From Deltaproteobacteria bacterium (lineage in GTDB: Bacteria > Myxococcota_A > Polyangia > Haliangiales > Haliangiaceae), in contig JANXOM010000381.1 in the NCBI GenBank assembly GCA_025353585.1, forward strand, positions 1-64,000: 64,000 nt of DNA, written 5' to 3'. Made by a program: the position numbers and the translations under genes. The notes under the pieces were generated by a model. The model saw only the letters and a list, made by a program, of their open reading frames with translations, was not told where the DNA came from and made no database searches. This document shows, piece by piece, positions 1-7,898 of this stretch; positions within the stretch are counted from its first letter, which is position 1; each line of letters starts with the position of its first letter.

Positions 1-965
1 GGCGCGGCAACGACCGAGGCCACCGCGACCGGGACCGCCGCGACCGGGACCGCCGCGGGGACGCCGGGCACCGTCGCGACGACGGGCGCGGCGGCGACCG
101 GGGCGGCGACCGGCGTGGGCGGCGTGGGCGCCGTGGGAATGACAGCGAGCGGCGCGACGGCGGCCGGCGCGACCGGATGACGGCCGGCCAGCGCGAAGTA
201 CGCGCCGACGCCCATCGCGCCGAGTACGAGGAGCGTCCCCGGCAGCGCGAAGCGGCGCAGCGTGCTCCCGAGCGTCTGGCGCGGCACCGGAAGCGTCCCG
301 GACCACGTCTGATCGACCGCTTGGATCTCGACGTTGACCTTGTGAGCCTCGCGCGTGGCCTCGAACCAGGTGTCACCGTTCGTCTGGTCGACGACGGGCA
401 GCGGCGCGACCGGCCGGGCCAGCGGCGCGCGCGCGACGATCGGCGGCGCCGTCGGCGATGCGGGCGGCGACTCGAACGGCGCGGCGACCGGCATGCGGGT
501 GCTCGGCAGCGGCGGCGGCGCCCCCGTCCGCGAGAACAGCTCCGGGGCGGGCGTGCCCTCGGCGGCGCGCTGAGCGGTCACCCGCGGCGGCGGCAGCGAT
601 GGCCGGGTGGCGCGTGTCGGGACCGGCGGCATGGTGCCGGTCGTGGCCTCCGGGCGAGTCGGCATCGTTGTTGCGAGCGGCGGGATGGTCGTCATGCGCG
701 CCGGAGGCGCCGTGACCATGCGGACCGCGGGCGCCAGGTTTGTCTGCGTGCCGTGAGCGGCGCGCGGCAGCGGCGCGACCTCGCCTGCCCCGCGCAGCGC
801 GGGGACGGGTCCTGTCATGCGCGGCGGCCGGGCCTGCGCAGAAGGAGCAACGGGCGCCGCCGGGGAGCGAAACATCAAGTCCGCGGAGTCGTCGCCGAAG
901 TCGATCGGCTTCTTGTTCGCGAGGTCGATGAGCGCGTTGACGGCCGTCGATTCGGTCTTTGCCAT
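1..965 (-). CDS. Pro/Ala-rich single-span membrane protein, partial
   Basis: The reading frame opens at ATG 965-963 and stays open to the left edge, so the C-terminus lies outside the window; 321 residues are visible. A polar N-terminus (MAKTESTAVNALIDLANKKP) is followed by about 190 residues of low-complexity Pro/Ala/Thr/Arg sequence, one hydrophobic segment near residues 235-255, and a second Ala/Val/Pro-rich stretch. It looks like a membrane-anchored protein with a cytoplasmic N-terminus and a flexible exported tail. I recognise no catalytic motif. It diverges from the HEAT/TPR-like gene at 1139 across a 173-bp region holding two copies of ACCACGTGTA. Function unknown. Confidence 0.6.
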   Translation of the reverse strand, partial: MAKTESTAVNALIDLANKKPIDFGDDSADLMFRSPAAPVAPSAQARPPRMTGPVPALRGAGEVAPLPRAAHGTQTNLAPAVRMVTAPPARMTTIPPLATTMPTRPEATTGTMPPVPTRATRPSLPPPRVTAQRAAEGTPAPELFSRTGAPPPLPSTRMPVAAPFESPPASPTAPPIVARAPLARPVAPLPVVDQTNGDTWFEATREAHKVNVEIQAVDQTWSGTLPVPRQTLGSTLRRFALPGTLLVLGAMGVGAYFALAGRHPVAPAAVAPLAVIPTAPTPPTPVAAPVAAAPVVATVPGVPAAVPVAAVPVAVASVVAA

Positions 966-986
966 CGGCGGTGAGAATTACGATTC

Positions 987-1097
987 ACCACGTGTATGTA
1001 AAGCGGAATCCGCTGGCCGGATCCGATGCTCCGGCGCCTCTCAAGTTCGTGCACAACGTCCGGAGTGATCCCGCGGGAGTGGCGTTAACCACGTGTA
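987..1097. promoter_or_regulatory. Paired ACCACGTGTA sites in a divergent intergenic region
   Basis: The 10-mer ACCACGTGTA occurs at 987-996 and 1088-1097, both containing the palindrome CACGTG. The sites lie between two divergent start codons (965 minus, 1139 plus). The distal copy lies 5 bp upstream of the TTGACT -35 candidate. A dimeric regulator binding both sites is an inference; no regulator is identified. Confidence 0.35.
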
Positions 1098-1102
1098 ATA
1101 AG

Positions 1103-1132
1103 TTGACTCCCGCGAAGCTGTGAACCTAGGGT
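1103..1132 (+). promoter_or_regulatory. Sigma70-like promoter, predicted leaderless
   Basis: TTGACT (1103-1108), an 18-bp spacer, TAGGGT (1127-1132), then 6 nt to GTG 1139. With usual promoter geometry the transcript would begin at the start codon. No Shine-Dalgarno-like sequence precedes the GTG, which fits. Confidence 0.55.
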
Positions 1133-1138
1133 AACGAC

Positions 1139-2635
1139 GTGTCGGACAGCGTGTTCGGGGACCTTCGCCGGCTGGCGGACTGGTTGACCGTGGCTGCCCA
1201 CGGGGATCGCGTCCCGGTCACCGGGGTCGTCAGGCGCCTCGGCCGCGCGGCCGTGCCCCTGCTCGGTCGCGAGCTGCGGGGCGCCGATCGCGACCGCCGC
1301 GAGGCCGCTCGCCGGGCGCTCGCCGCCCTCGCCTCGACGGGCCCCGCGCCCCGCGCGCGCGTCATCGCCGAGCTGCACGCGATCACGGCGGCGCACGCGG
1401 ACGTCGCCGGCAGCGACGACATCAAGGTCTGCGCGCTCGGGCTCCTCTCGGAGCTCGGCGAGCGTGGCGCGGCCCGCTTCGCGGATCCGACCGCGATCCA
1501 GCGCCACTCTGCCAGCGCCCTCGCCGCGCAGCTGGCCAGCCCCGTCGACGTCGCCGTCGCCGCGGACATGATGCTGCGCCAGCTCTCCGACGCGGACATC
1601 GGCGACATGGTGGAGGTCATGGCGGACGTCGCGCCCGCCGCCGCCACCCGCGTCGCCGCCGAGCTCGCGGCCCGGCTCGATGCCTCGACCGCGCTGCACG
1701 ACCGCCTCGCCGCCCTTACCCTCCCGGAGCGGGGGCCGGGCCCCCTCTCCGGCGTCCGGGTTTCGGACGCCGGCCAAGCCAAGGCCGAGGCAACGGCGCG
1801 GCGCGCGCCGCGGCCGACGCACGTGTCCGTGCTCGTCGACGCGGCGGCGCGGCTGGTCGTCGTCGCCACGCGCAAGGTGATCGGGGAGCGGCGCTGGCGC
1901 CAGTGGGCCGTGCTGATCGGCGCGGCCGGGCGCATCGACGACTGTCTCCTGACGGAGGACGCGACCGAAGGCGATGCAGCGGCGCTCGTCGCGAGCCTCG
2001 TCGCCGATGGCTATCGGGTCGCGAGCGACGATGTCGCGAAGGCGCACGCGATCGTCGCGTCGGCGGCGCGTGTGACCGGCGCGGACCGCCCCGGCGCGGG
2101 CGTGGCGGCGCCGCCGCTTGGCTCCACGTACTACCTCGGCCGTGATCTCCTCGAGCTCGGCGACGCGCACCTCGGCGGGCGCACGTCCGCCCCGCCGATC
2201 CCGACGACGCTCGCCCGCGCCGTCGAGCTCCTCGCCGCCGGCGAAGCGGCCCGCGCCCACGCCCTGCTCGTGCGCCACGATCCCGGGCTCGCGAGCGCCG
2301 ACGTGGCCGCCGCGGCCGCCGCGTGTCTGCTCGCGCAGGGCCGCCACGCCGACGCGCTCGCCCCGCTCGCCCGCGCGCTCGACGCCGAGCCCGAGTGGCC
2401 GCTCCACCACTGGAACCACGCCGCCGCGCTGCACGCGCTCGGCGATGCGGCCGGCAGCTATCACGCGCTGCGCCGGTTCCTCGCGACCGCCGGGACGCCG
2501 AGCGGCCTCGACGCCGACCCGGATCACCCGGCGCGCATCGCGCTCGCCGAGCGGCTGGTGGCCGAGCTCGAGCGCGCCTCGCGGCTGCGCGGCACGCCGC
2601 TCAAGCGAGCGCGGCGCAAGCGCGTGAAGAGCTAG
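1139..2635 (+). CDS. HEAT/TPR-like repeat protein of unknown function
   Basis: 498 residues, no signal peptide, GTG start fixed by the promoter that ends 6 nt upstream. Residues about 1-200 are Ala/Leu-rich paired helices of HEAT/armadillo character. The middle (about 215-330) has strand-rich sequence with a V-V-V-A-T core. The C-terminal third (about 345-480) again has paired-helix, TPR-like repeats, and the protein ends in a basic tail of Arg and Lys. This suggests a cytoplasmic scaffold. No enzyme motif is visible. It is convergent with the lipoprotein at 2691-4298. Confidence 0.65.
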   Translation: MSDSVFGDLRRLADWLTVAAHGDRVPVTGVVRRLGRAAVPLLGRELRGADRDRREAARRALAALASTGPAPRARVIAELHAITAAHADVAGSDDIKVCALGLLSELGERGAARFADPTAIQRHSASALAAQLASPVDVAVAADMMLRQLSDADIGDMVEVMADVAPAAATRVAAELAARLDASTALHDRLAALTLPERGPGPLSGVRVSDAGQAKAEATARRAPRPTHVSVLVDAAARLVVVATRKVIGERRWRQWAVLIGAAGRIDDCLLTEDATEGDAAALVASLVADGYRVASDDVAKAHAIVASAARVTGADRPGAGVAAPPLGSTYYLGRDLLELGDAHLGGRTSAPPIPTTLARAVELLAAGEAARAHALLVRHDPGLASADVAAAAAACLLAQGRHADALAPLARALDAEPEWPLHHWNHAAALHALGDAAGSYHALRRFLATAGTPSGLDADPDHPARIALAERLVAELERASRLRGTPLKRARRKRVKS

Positions 2636-2690
2636 CGCTCACCTCGGCTCGACCGCCGAGCCAGACGCGAGCCAGAGGGCGGAGGCGAAC

Positions 2691-4298
2691 TTATTTGCGG
2701 AGCGCGAGGTTGTAGCCGACCTTGACGCGCGTCGAGCCCTTGCTCCCGCGCGCCGGCAGCTTCCAGCTCTTGGCCCGGTCGGCGACGCAGCCGGCGACGG
2801 CCGCGACGTCCGCCGTGCCCGCCTTGGGCTCCGTCGCGACGCCCTTGACCGCGCCGCCCTGGTCGACCTCGAGCGTCAGCGTCATGTCGCCGACGAGCTT
2901 CCCGTTCTGCTGCAGGCTCGCCTCGTAGCAGGCCTGGATCTCCTGCGAGTGGAAGTCGATGATCGCGGACGTGTCGATCTGGTCGTAGCGCCCCGTGCCG
3001 ACCTTCGCGTTCTTCATCGTCAGCTCGAGCTTGTTCTGGTAGTCGACGCCCGTGTTGCGGCGCTCCGTGTCCTGGATCTTCGCGACGACGAGCGCGTACA
3101 TGTCGTGGGCCGCGTCGTAGTAGCGCCGGTCGTTCGCCGACGCGTAGATGCCGTGAAACCGCGCCGCGAGGTTGAAGGTCGCGAGCACGACGTTCTGCGC
3201 GTCGGCCGCCGTGCACGCCGAGCCGCACGCCGGGATCGCGTCGAGCGCGCCCTTCGTGTACTTCGCGACGTCGGCCGGCACGTCGAGCGGCAGCGACAGC
3301 TGCGCCTGCTCGAACATGATCGACACCTTGTCGTTCGCGGGGGTCTTCATCTCGAGCGACCTGGCGTCCGCGGAGAGCGCGTCCGTCCAGCGGCCGGCGA
3401 AGTGCATCGTCTGCGCGAGCGTGCGGACGAGCTCGTACGCGTCGGCGGGCTGCTTGCCGAAGTACGGCTGCGCGCCGGTGATCGCGTCCGCGACGCTCGT
3501 GCCGCTGCGCGCGGCGATGACGGCGATGTCGCCCTTGAGCGCGTCGCGGCCGGCGCTGCCCTCCATCTTGTCCCAGCCCGCGGCCGCGGTGGTGATCGCC
3601 TTCCACGCGCCAGCGCCGTCTCCGGTGCGCCACTTCGCCCACGCGGTCACGTAGGCCAACGTCGGCGCCTTGTCGAGCGGCAGGTCCTTCACGACGGCGA
3701 GCGCGTCGGCGTTCTTGCCTTGCTTGAGGAGCGCGAGGGCCCAGAACGCGCGGTTCTGCGGCGCCTTCGCGTCGGTCGGCGCGACCGTCAGCAGCTGCGC
3801 CCACACCTTCTCGGCCGACGCGGGGTCGTCGAGGAGCAGCTCGTAGCGGCCGAGGAGCTCCAGCGCGGTCTCGTCGGCCTTCGCGCCGGCGCTCGCGATC
3901 GCGTCCCGCAGGATCTGGCGCGCATCGCCGAGGAGCTGCTTCTTCGCCTCGCCGTCGGCCTTGAGGCTCTGGCGGAACAGCTCGCTCGCCGCGTTCACGC
4001 CGTGGGCCTGCTTCGTGACGGGGTCCTTGGCCGCGGCGAACGCCTTCTTCTCGGAGTCGACCGTCGCGCGCTTCGGCAGCGGCGCGGCCGGGACGCCGAG
4101 GCCGTCCATCGCGCGCGGCTCGAGGTAGAGGCCCTTGATCTGGATCGCGGGGACGTCGATGGAATCATCGCCCCCGTTCGCCGGCTTCGCGCTGCCGCTA
4201 CCGGCTCCGCTGCCCGCGCCATCGGGTCCTTTGGGGCCCTCTGCCGGGCCACCGCACGCGACAAGGAGAGCAGCCGCACACATCCAGGAGCTACGCAT
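2691..4298 (-). CDS. TPR lipoprotein with AgmX/PglI-type C-terminal domain
   Basis: 535 residues from ATG 4298. The N-terminus has a short lipoprotein signal ending in L-V-A-C, then a Gly/Ser/Pro linker. Residues about 80-400 are helical repeats of TPR type with tandem Ala/Leu-rich pairs. The last about 95 residues (IQACYEASLQQ, then VDQGGAVKGV, then VAGCVADRAKSWKLP) resemble the AgmX/PglI C-terminal domain, a TonB-C-like fold common in Myxococcota, with a conserved Cys pair. It is probably a periplasmic-face envelope protein. I prefer ATG 4298 to longer upstream frames because it begins the signal peptide and TACATA lies 6 nt upstream. Confidence 0.75.
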   Translation of the reverse strand: MRSSWMCAAALLVACGGPAEGPKGPDGAGSGAGSGSAKPANGGDDSIDVPAIQIKGLYLEPRAMDGLGVPAAPLPKRATVDSEKKAFAAAKDPVTKQAHGVNAASELFRQSLKADGEAKKQLLGDARQILRDAIASAGAKADETALELLGRYELLLDDPASAEKVWAQLLTVAPTDAKAPQNRAFWALALLKQGKNADALAVVKDLPLDKAPTLAYVTAWAKWRTGDGAGAWKAITTAAAGWDKMEGSAGRDALKGDIAVIAARSGTSVADAITGAQPYFGKQPADAYELVRTLAQTMHFAGRWTDALSADARSLEMKTPANDKVSIMFEQAQLSLPLDVPADVAKYTKGALDAIPACGSACTAADAQNVVLATFNLAARFHGIYASANDRRYYDAAHDMYALVVAKIQDTERRNTGVDYQNKLELTMKNAKVGTGRYDQIDTSAIIDFHSQEIQACYEASLQQNGKLVGDMTLTLEVDQGGAVKGVATEPKAGTADVAAVAGCVADRAKSWKLPARGSKGSTRVKVGYNLALRK

Positions 4299-4304
4299 GG
4301 CGCC

Positions 4305-4310
4305 TATGTA
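4305..4310 (-). promoter_or_regulatory. -10-like hexamer 6 nt before a start codon
   Basis: On the minus strand TACATA is followed by GGCGCC and then ATG 4298. It fits the leaderless geometry seen at other genes here, but the sixth base is A, not T, and no -35 is evident. Confidence 0.3.
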
Positions 4311-4327
4311 CAACGGATCGGCCCGCG

Positions 4328-4558
4328 ATGTTATGGTCCCACGCCTCGGTGCGCGCGATCCTGATCGTTCTCGTCGTCGCGCTCGCGGGCCCGGGCTGCG
4401 TCGTGGTTCGGGCCCACCAGCGCGAAGACCTCGCGAAGCGCGCGATGACCAACGATCGCGACTCGGGCGAGGCGCGGTTCGGTGAGCACGAGCGCGGCTC
4501 GCGCGAAGGCGCCGAGGGCGGCACCGGCCAGCCCGGCGGCGGCTGCGGCTGCAACTAG
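4328..4558 (+). CDS. DUF4266 small lipoprotein
   Basis: 76 residues. A hydrophobic signal (residues about 9-22) ends in G-P-G-C. The mature part has the DUF4266 pattern: V-x-A-x-x-R-E-D-L-A, then D-R-D, then E-H, S-R-E-G and a terminal GGGCGCN. The family is short, exported and usually lies directly before a DUF3570 beta-barrel gene, as here with 8 bp between them. In other bacteria the pair often accompanies a thioredoxin-like protein and an ApbE-type flavin transferase, which suggests an envelope redox role; neither partner is in this window. Biochemical function is unknown. Confidence 0.85.
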   Translation: MLWSHASVRAILIVLVVALAGPGCVVVRAHQREDLAKRAMTNDRDSGEARFGEHERGSREGAEGGTGQPGGGCGCN

Positions 4559-4566
4559 GCCCCTCC

Positions 4567-5700
4567 GTGCGGACGCTGGGACTCGCTGTCGTCTCGCTGC
4601 TCGCTGCAGCCGGAGCGGCGCGCGCCGACGGCTCGGTCACGCTGCGCACGGTCTACTACAAGGAGACCGCCACGCGCGTCGAGCAGCCGATGCTCGACAG
4701 CATGTTCGACGTCGGCACGCACGGCCTCCTCACCGCGCACCTGCTCGTCGACGCGATCACGTCCGCCTCGGCCGGCTCGGGCGCAGCGAACGCGGCCGCC
4801 TTCACCGAGCACCGCTACGAGGGCGCGGCCGGGTACCTCCACCAGCTCGATCACCTGCGCCTCGGCGGCGACTTCAAGTACTCCACGGAGTCCGACTACC
4901 GGTCGGTGTATTTCGGCGGGCGCGCCGAGCTCGACCTCGCGCAGAAGAACCTGGTCCTCGCCGGCGGCGGCGGCGTCAGCCTCGACCGCGTGAGCGCGGC
5001 GGCCGCGCAGGGACCGTCGATGCCGACGATCAACTGCCGCCCCAACGAGTCAGGCTCGGCCTCCGACCACTGCGGGCTGCACGTGTTCTCGGGCTTCGTG
5101 TCGGCCAGCCAGATCGTCTCGCGGCACGGCCTGGTCGCCGTCACGTACGACATCGCGCGCCTCGATGGCTATCAGGCGAACCCGTACCGGCTCGTCGTCA
5201 CGAACACGGGCTTCGCGCCCGAGACGCACCCCGACGAGCGGCTCCGGCAGGACGTCGCGGTCTCGGCGCGGTACTACCTCCCGGCGACGGAGACGACGCT
5301 CATCGGCGCGTACCGCTTCTACTTCGACAACTGGGACGTCCACGCCCACACGCCCGAGCTGCGGATCGTCCAGCAGGCGGGCGCGAACGTCGACGCGTCG
5401 CTGCGGCTCCGTTACTACCGCCAGAGCAAGTCGTTCTTCTTCGCGGACCGGTACGACAGCACGGATCCCGCGATGAACAACCCGGCGTTCAAGGGCAACC
5501 TCACGGATGACCCGAAGATGTCGGCGTTCACCGGGCAGACGGTGGAAGCAAAGCTCGGCGTTCTGGGCGATGCTTTCGGCGCGGGCGGCACCTGGGCCGG
5601 CGCGCGGTTCGAGGGCATCCTCGAGTACGTCATCCAGAACAACAGGTTTGGAAATGCCCTCGTCGCTCAGTTCGCCATCACGCTCCCGTTCGCTTATTAG
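4567..5700 (+). CDS. DUF3570 outer-membrane beta-barrel protein
   Basis: 377 residues from GTG 4567, 8 bp after the DUF4266 stop. A signal peptide (MRTLGLAVVSLLAAAGAARA) leads into alternating amphipathic strands. Features typical of the family are V-Y-Y-K-E near the N-terminus, repeated R-Y-Y turns (RYYLPATET, RYYRQSKSFFF) and a C-terminal strand ending in a hydrophobic residue and Tyr (LPFAY). It is predicted to be an outer-membrane barrel acting with the DUF4266 lipoprotein. The substrate is unknown. The next gene starts inside its last 47 bases. Confidence 0.85.
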   Translation: MRTLGLAVVSLLAAAGAARADGSVTLRTVYYKETATRVEQPMLDSMFDVGTHGLLTAHLLVDAITSASAGSGAANAAAFTEHRYEGAAGYLHQLDHLRLGGDFKYSTESDYRSVYFGGRAELDLAQKNLVLAGGGGVSLDRVSAAAAQGPSMPTINCRPNESGSASDHCGLHVFSGFVSASQIVSRHGLVAVTYDIARLDGYQANPYRLVVTNTGFAPETHPDERLRQDVAVSARYYLPATETTLIGAYRFYFDNWDVHAHTPELRIVQQAGANVDASLRLRYYRQSKSFFFADRYDSTDPAMNNPAFKGNLTDDPKMSAFTGQTVEAKLGVLGDAFGAGGTWAGARFEGILEYVIQNNRFGNALVAQFAITLPFAY

Positions 5701-6247
5701 CGTCGCCCTGCTCGGCCTCGGGGCCAGTCTCACCCTCGGCGCCGGCTGTGGCGGTGGCGACGGCGCCTGCGGCACGAACGGCGCGTCCGACGACGGCCTC
5801 CTCGCCAGCGCCGGCGGGGTCGTGCTCACGTTCGGCGGGCTGGCGAGCGGGCTCAACAATGACTGCCCCGCCGCAGACGCGCCGGCCGGCGTGACGAGCC
5901 TGACGATCGAGGGCACGCAGACCGACGGCAGCGGCGCGATCACGCTGTGCATCTCGCGGCCCGACAAGCTCGCCACGCAGACGCTGGCGCTCGGTCCGGA
6001 CGCGGTGAGCTCGGATGTTCGCCTCATCGATCTGGGCGGCAGCTCGAACGGCTGCACCTTCGCGCAGGACACGACGCGTATCCCGACCGGCACCGTCGCC
6101 GCCGCCGGCCTGTGCGGCAACGGCAGCGACGCCGCCGGCTTCGAGCTCGTCGTCAACGGCGCGACCTCCCTCACGCGCACCTGCGGCCAGACCGTCGACA
6201 CCGTCGGCGTCACGCTGGTGGGCAGCGTCGCTGTGCACCCGATGTGA
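5654..6247 (+). CDS. Lipoprotein overlapping the DUF3570 gene
   Basis: 197 residues from ATG 5654, which lies inside the 3' end of the DUF3570 gene in another frame (47-base overlap), suggesting translational coupling. The Ser/Arg-rich N-terminus, hydrophobic stretch and L-G-A-G-C lipobox mark a lipoprotein; a Gly/Asp-rich segment follows. The rest is a Cys-containing, strand-rich domain (C-I-S-R, then G-C-T-F, L-C-G-N, R-T-C-G-Q), consistent with disulfides outside the cytoplasm. I recognise no family. It may be a third component of the DUF4266/DUF3570 set. Confidence 0.65.
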   Translation: MPSSLSSPSRSRSLISVALLGLGASLTLGAGCGGGDGACGTNGASDDGLLASAGGVVLTFGGLASGLNNDCPAADAPAGVTSLTIEGTQTDGSGAITLCISRPDKLATQTLALGPDAVSSDVRLIDLGGSSNGCTFAQDTTRIPTGTVAAAGLCGNGSDAAGFELVVNGATSLTRTCGQTVDTVGVTLVGSVAVHPM

Positions 6248-6299
6248 GCGCGCGCCTGCCCGGATAACCGTGGTCAGGCCCCGCTCGACCGCACCGTCG

Positions 6300-7898
6300 T
6301 CAGTAGACGATCGCGCGGACGCGCTCGACCAGCGGGCCGAGGGCGTCGCGGGCGGACTCGCGCAAGAGGTCGGACTCGCCGACGACATGAGCGACGGGCG
6401 GGCCGAACGTGTAGTAGGTCTCGACGAAAAGCTCGCCGAGCGCGCTGCGGCGCAGCATGACATCGCGGAAGTGGCGGAGCATACCGACGTCGGCCGCCAT
6501 CGTGGAGCCGTACGCGGCCGTCGCGATGAAGCACGCGTCCACGCTGCCCGTGGCGATGTCCGTATGGAACGCCGTGACGGTGATCGGCCCGGTGTTGTTG
6601 CAGTCGTCGGTCGCGCGGATCGCGATCGAATAGTCCGTGTCGGGGAGGAGCCCTTCGAGCGGGACCGACTGCACCTGCCCGCCGGCCACGAGCTGCGCGG
6701 GCGTGGCCAGGTGCGGCGCGGCCGCGAACGTCGCCTCGGTGATCGGCTCGCCCGGCGCGAGGCGGATGTCGTAGCTCGAGACCTTGCCGGTGACGCCATC
6801 GTCGCCTGGGGCCGTGAACGTTGCCACGAGGTTCGGCGCGGCCGGCGTGACGACGAGGTTCTGCGGCGCCGCGGGCGCGAGCGCGTCGTGATCCACGCGC
6901 GCGTGGATCTGCACGCGGTACATCGTGCCGCCCTCGCCCGCGACGAGCTGCAGGCGCGAGGCGCCGCTGCCGGGGACTGTCGTGACGATGGTCGCGTCCG
7001 GCGTGCGCACGTTGCCGTCCTGGCCGTCGGGATCGCCGTAGCCCGCGTAGTCGCTCGCGGTGCCGACGAACTCGGTCCCGCTGATCGAGAACGGCACGCG
7101 GTACACGACGGACGGCTGACCGCGATACGGCTCGCCGTACTGGCTGTACGAGATGTTCTTCGGCGCGGGGTAGCTGCTCGCGTTGTACGTGTCGTCCATG
7201 TCGGCCTCCTTCGAGACCTCCACGAACAGAACGTAGTCACCCTCCCCGACGGTCGCCGGCGGGGTCCACGACAGCGTCGCGGGCGCGCCGCCCTCCGGGG
7301 TCGCCTGCGAGACGACGTCGAACGGATTCATCGTCGGGTACATCGCGACGGAATCCGAGTCCGTGCCGGACTGCGCGGTCAGATCGGTGCGCGGCGGATA
7401 GAGGCTCTTCGCGCTCGGCGAGAACACGCCCTTGTCGGTGAACACCGACGTCGCGCAGGAGGTCGCGTCCGCGCCGCTGCCGTACTCCTGCGGCAGGAGC
7501 GGACGGCAATAGTGCTGCTCGTGCGAGCTCTGCGAGAAGCCGTGCGAGAGGTCGCTGTCCTGGCCGTTCTGGAACTCGACCTCCGGGAACGTCTGGCCGT
7601 GCTTGTGGGCCCACACCGGGAACGTCGTGATGCGGCGGCCGTACGGCCACTTCGGCGCGCTGTTGAAGTCGTAGCGGCCGGGGCGGTTGCCCATGCCGAA
7701 CGAACCCGTCGCCTGCGTGATGTACGCGGTGTCGACGTAGTTGCCGTGGGTGTCCTCGATCCACGCGACGATCTGCAGATCAGCCGTGGGCGTGAAGTCC
7801 ACGTCGACGAAGTGGCACGTTCCAGGGGCGTCCGCCCGCGCGCTGGCGGCAGAGGCGGCGGCGAGGATGCAGGCGGCGAGGACGGAGCGTCGGATCAT
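6300..7898 (-). CDS. CFI-box exported protein, copy 2
   Basis: 532 residues from ATG 7898, whose first bases overlap the upstream stop (ATGA). A signal peptide ending A-R-A precedes a domain with L-Q-I-V-x-W, N-R-P-G-R-Y-D-F-N-S and W-P-Y-G-R-R, then a fibronectin-like region with A-T-D-D-C-N-N-T-G-P. The C-terminal module begins at Cys456 with CFIATAAYGS and continues through F-R-D and Y-Y-T-F-G-P-P, the hallmark of the CFI-box-CTERM domain of myxobacterial secreted proteins. No hydrophobic helix follows the module. It is a paralogue of the upstream gene. Function is unknown; cell-surface or extracellular location is inferred. Confidence 0.75.
   Translation of the reverse strand: MIRRSVLAACILAAASAASARADAPGTCHFVDVDFTPTADLQIVAWIEDTHGNYVDTAYITQATGSFGMGNRPGRYDFNSAPKWPYGRRITTFPVWAHKHGQTFPEVEFQNGQDSDLSHGFSQSSHEQHYCRPLLPQEYGSGADATSCATSVFTDKGVFSPSAKSLYPPRTDLTAQSGTDSDSVAMYPTMNPFDVVSQATPEGGAPATLSWTPPATVGEGDYVLFVEVSKEADMDDTYNASSYPAPKNISYSQYGEPYRGQPSVVYRVPFSISGTEFVGTASDYAGYGDPDGQDGNVRTPDATIVTTVPGSGASRLQLVAGEGGTMYRVQIHARVDHDALAPAAPQNLVVTPAAPNLVATFTAPGDDGVTGKVSSYDIRLAPGEPITEATFAAAPHLATPAQLVAGGQVQSVPLEGLLPDTDYSIAIRATDDCNNTGPITVTAFHTDIATGSVDACFIATAAYGSTMAADVGMLRHFRDVMLRRSALGELFVETYYTFGPPVAHVVGESDLLRESARDALGPLVERVRAIVY

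Noticed and set aside
177-974. Plus-strand open frame over the partial left-edge gene
   Set aside because: It is Arg-rich with no domain or start signal and is antisense to the minus-strand frame that opens at 965 and reads through the left edge.
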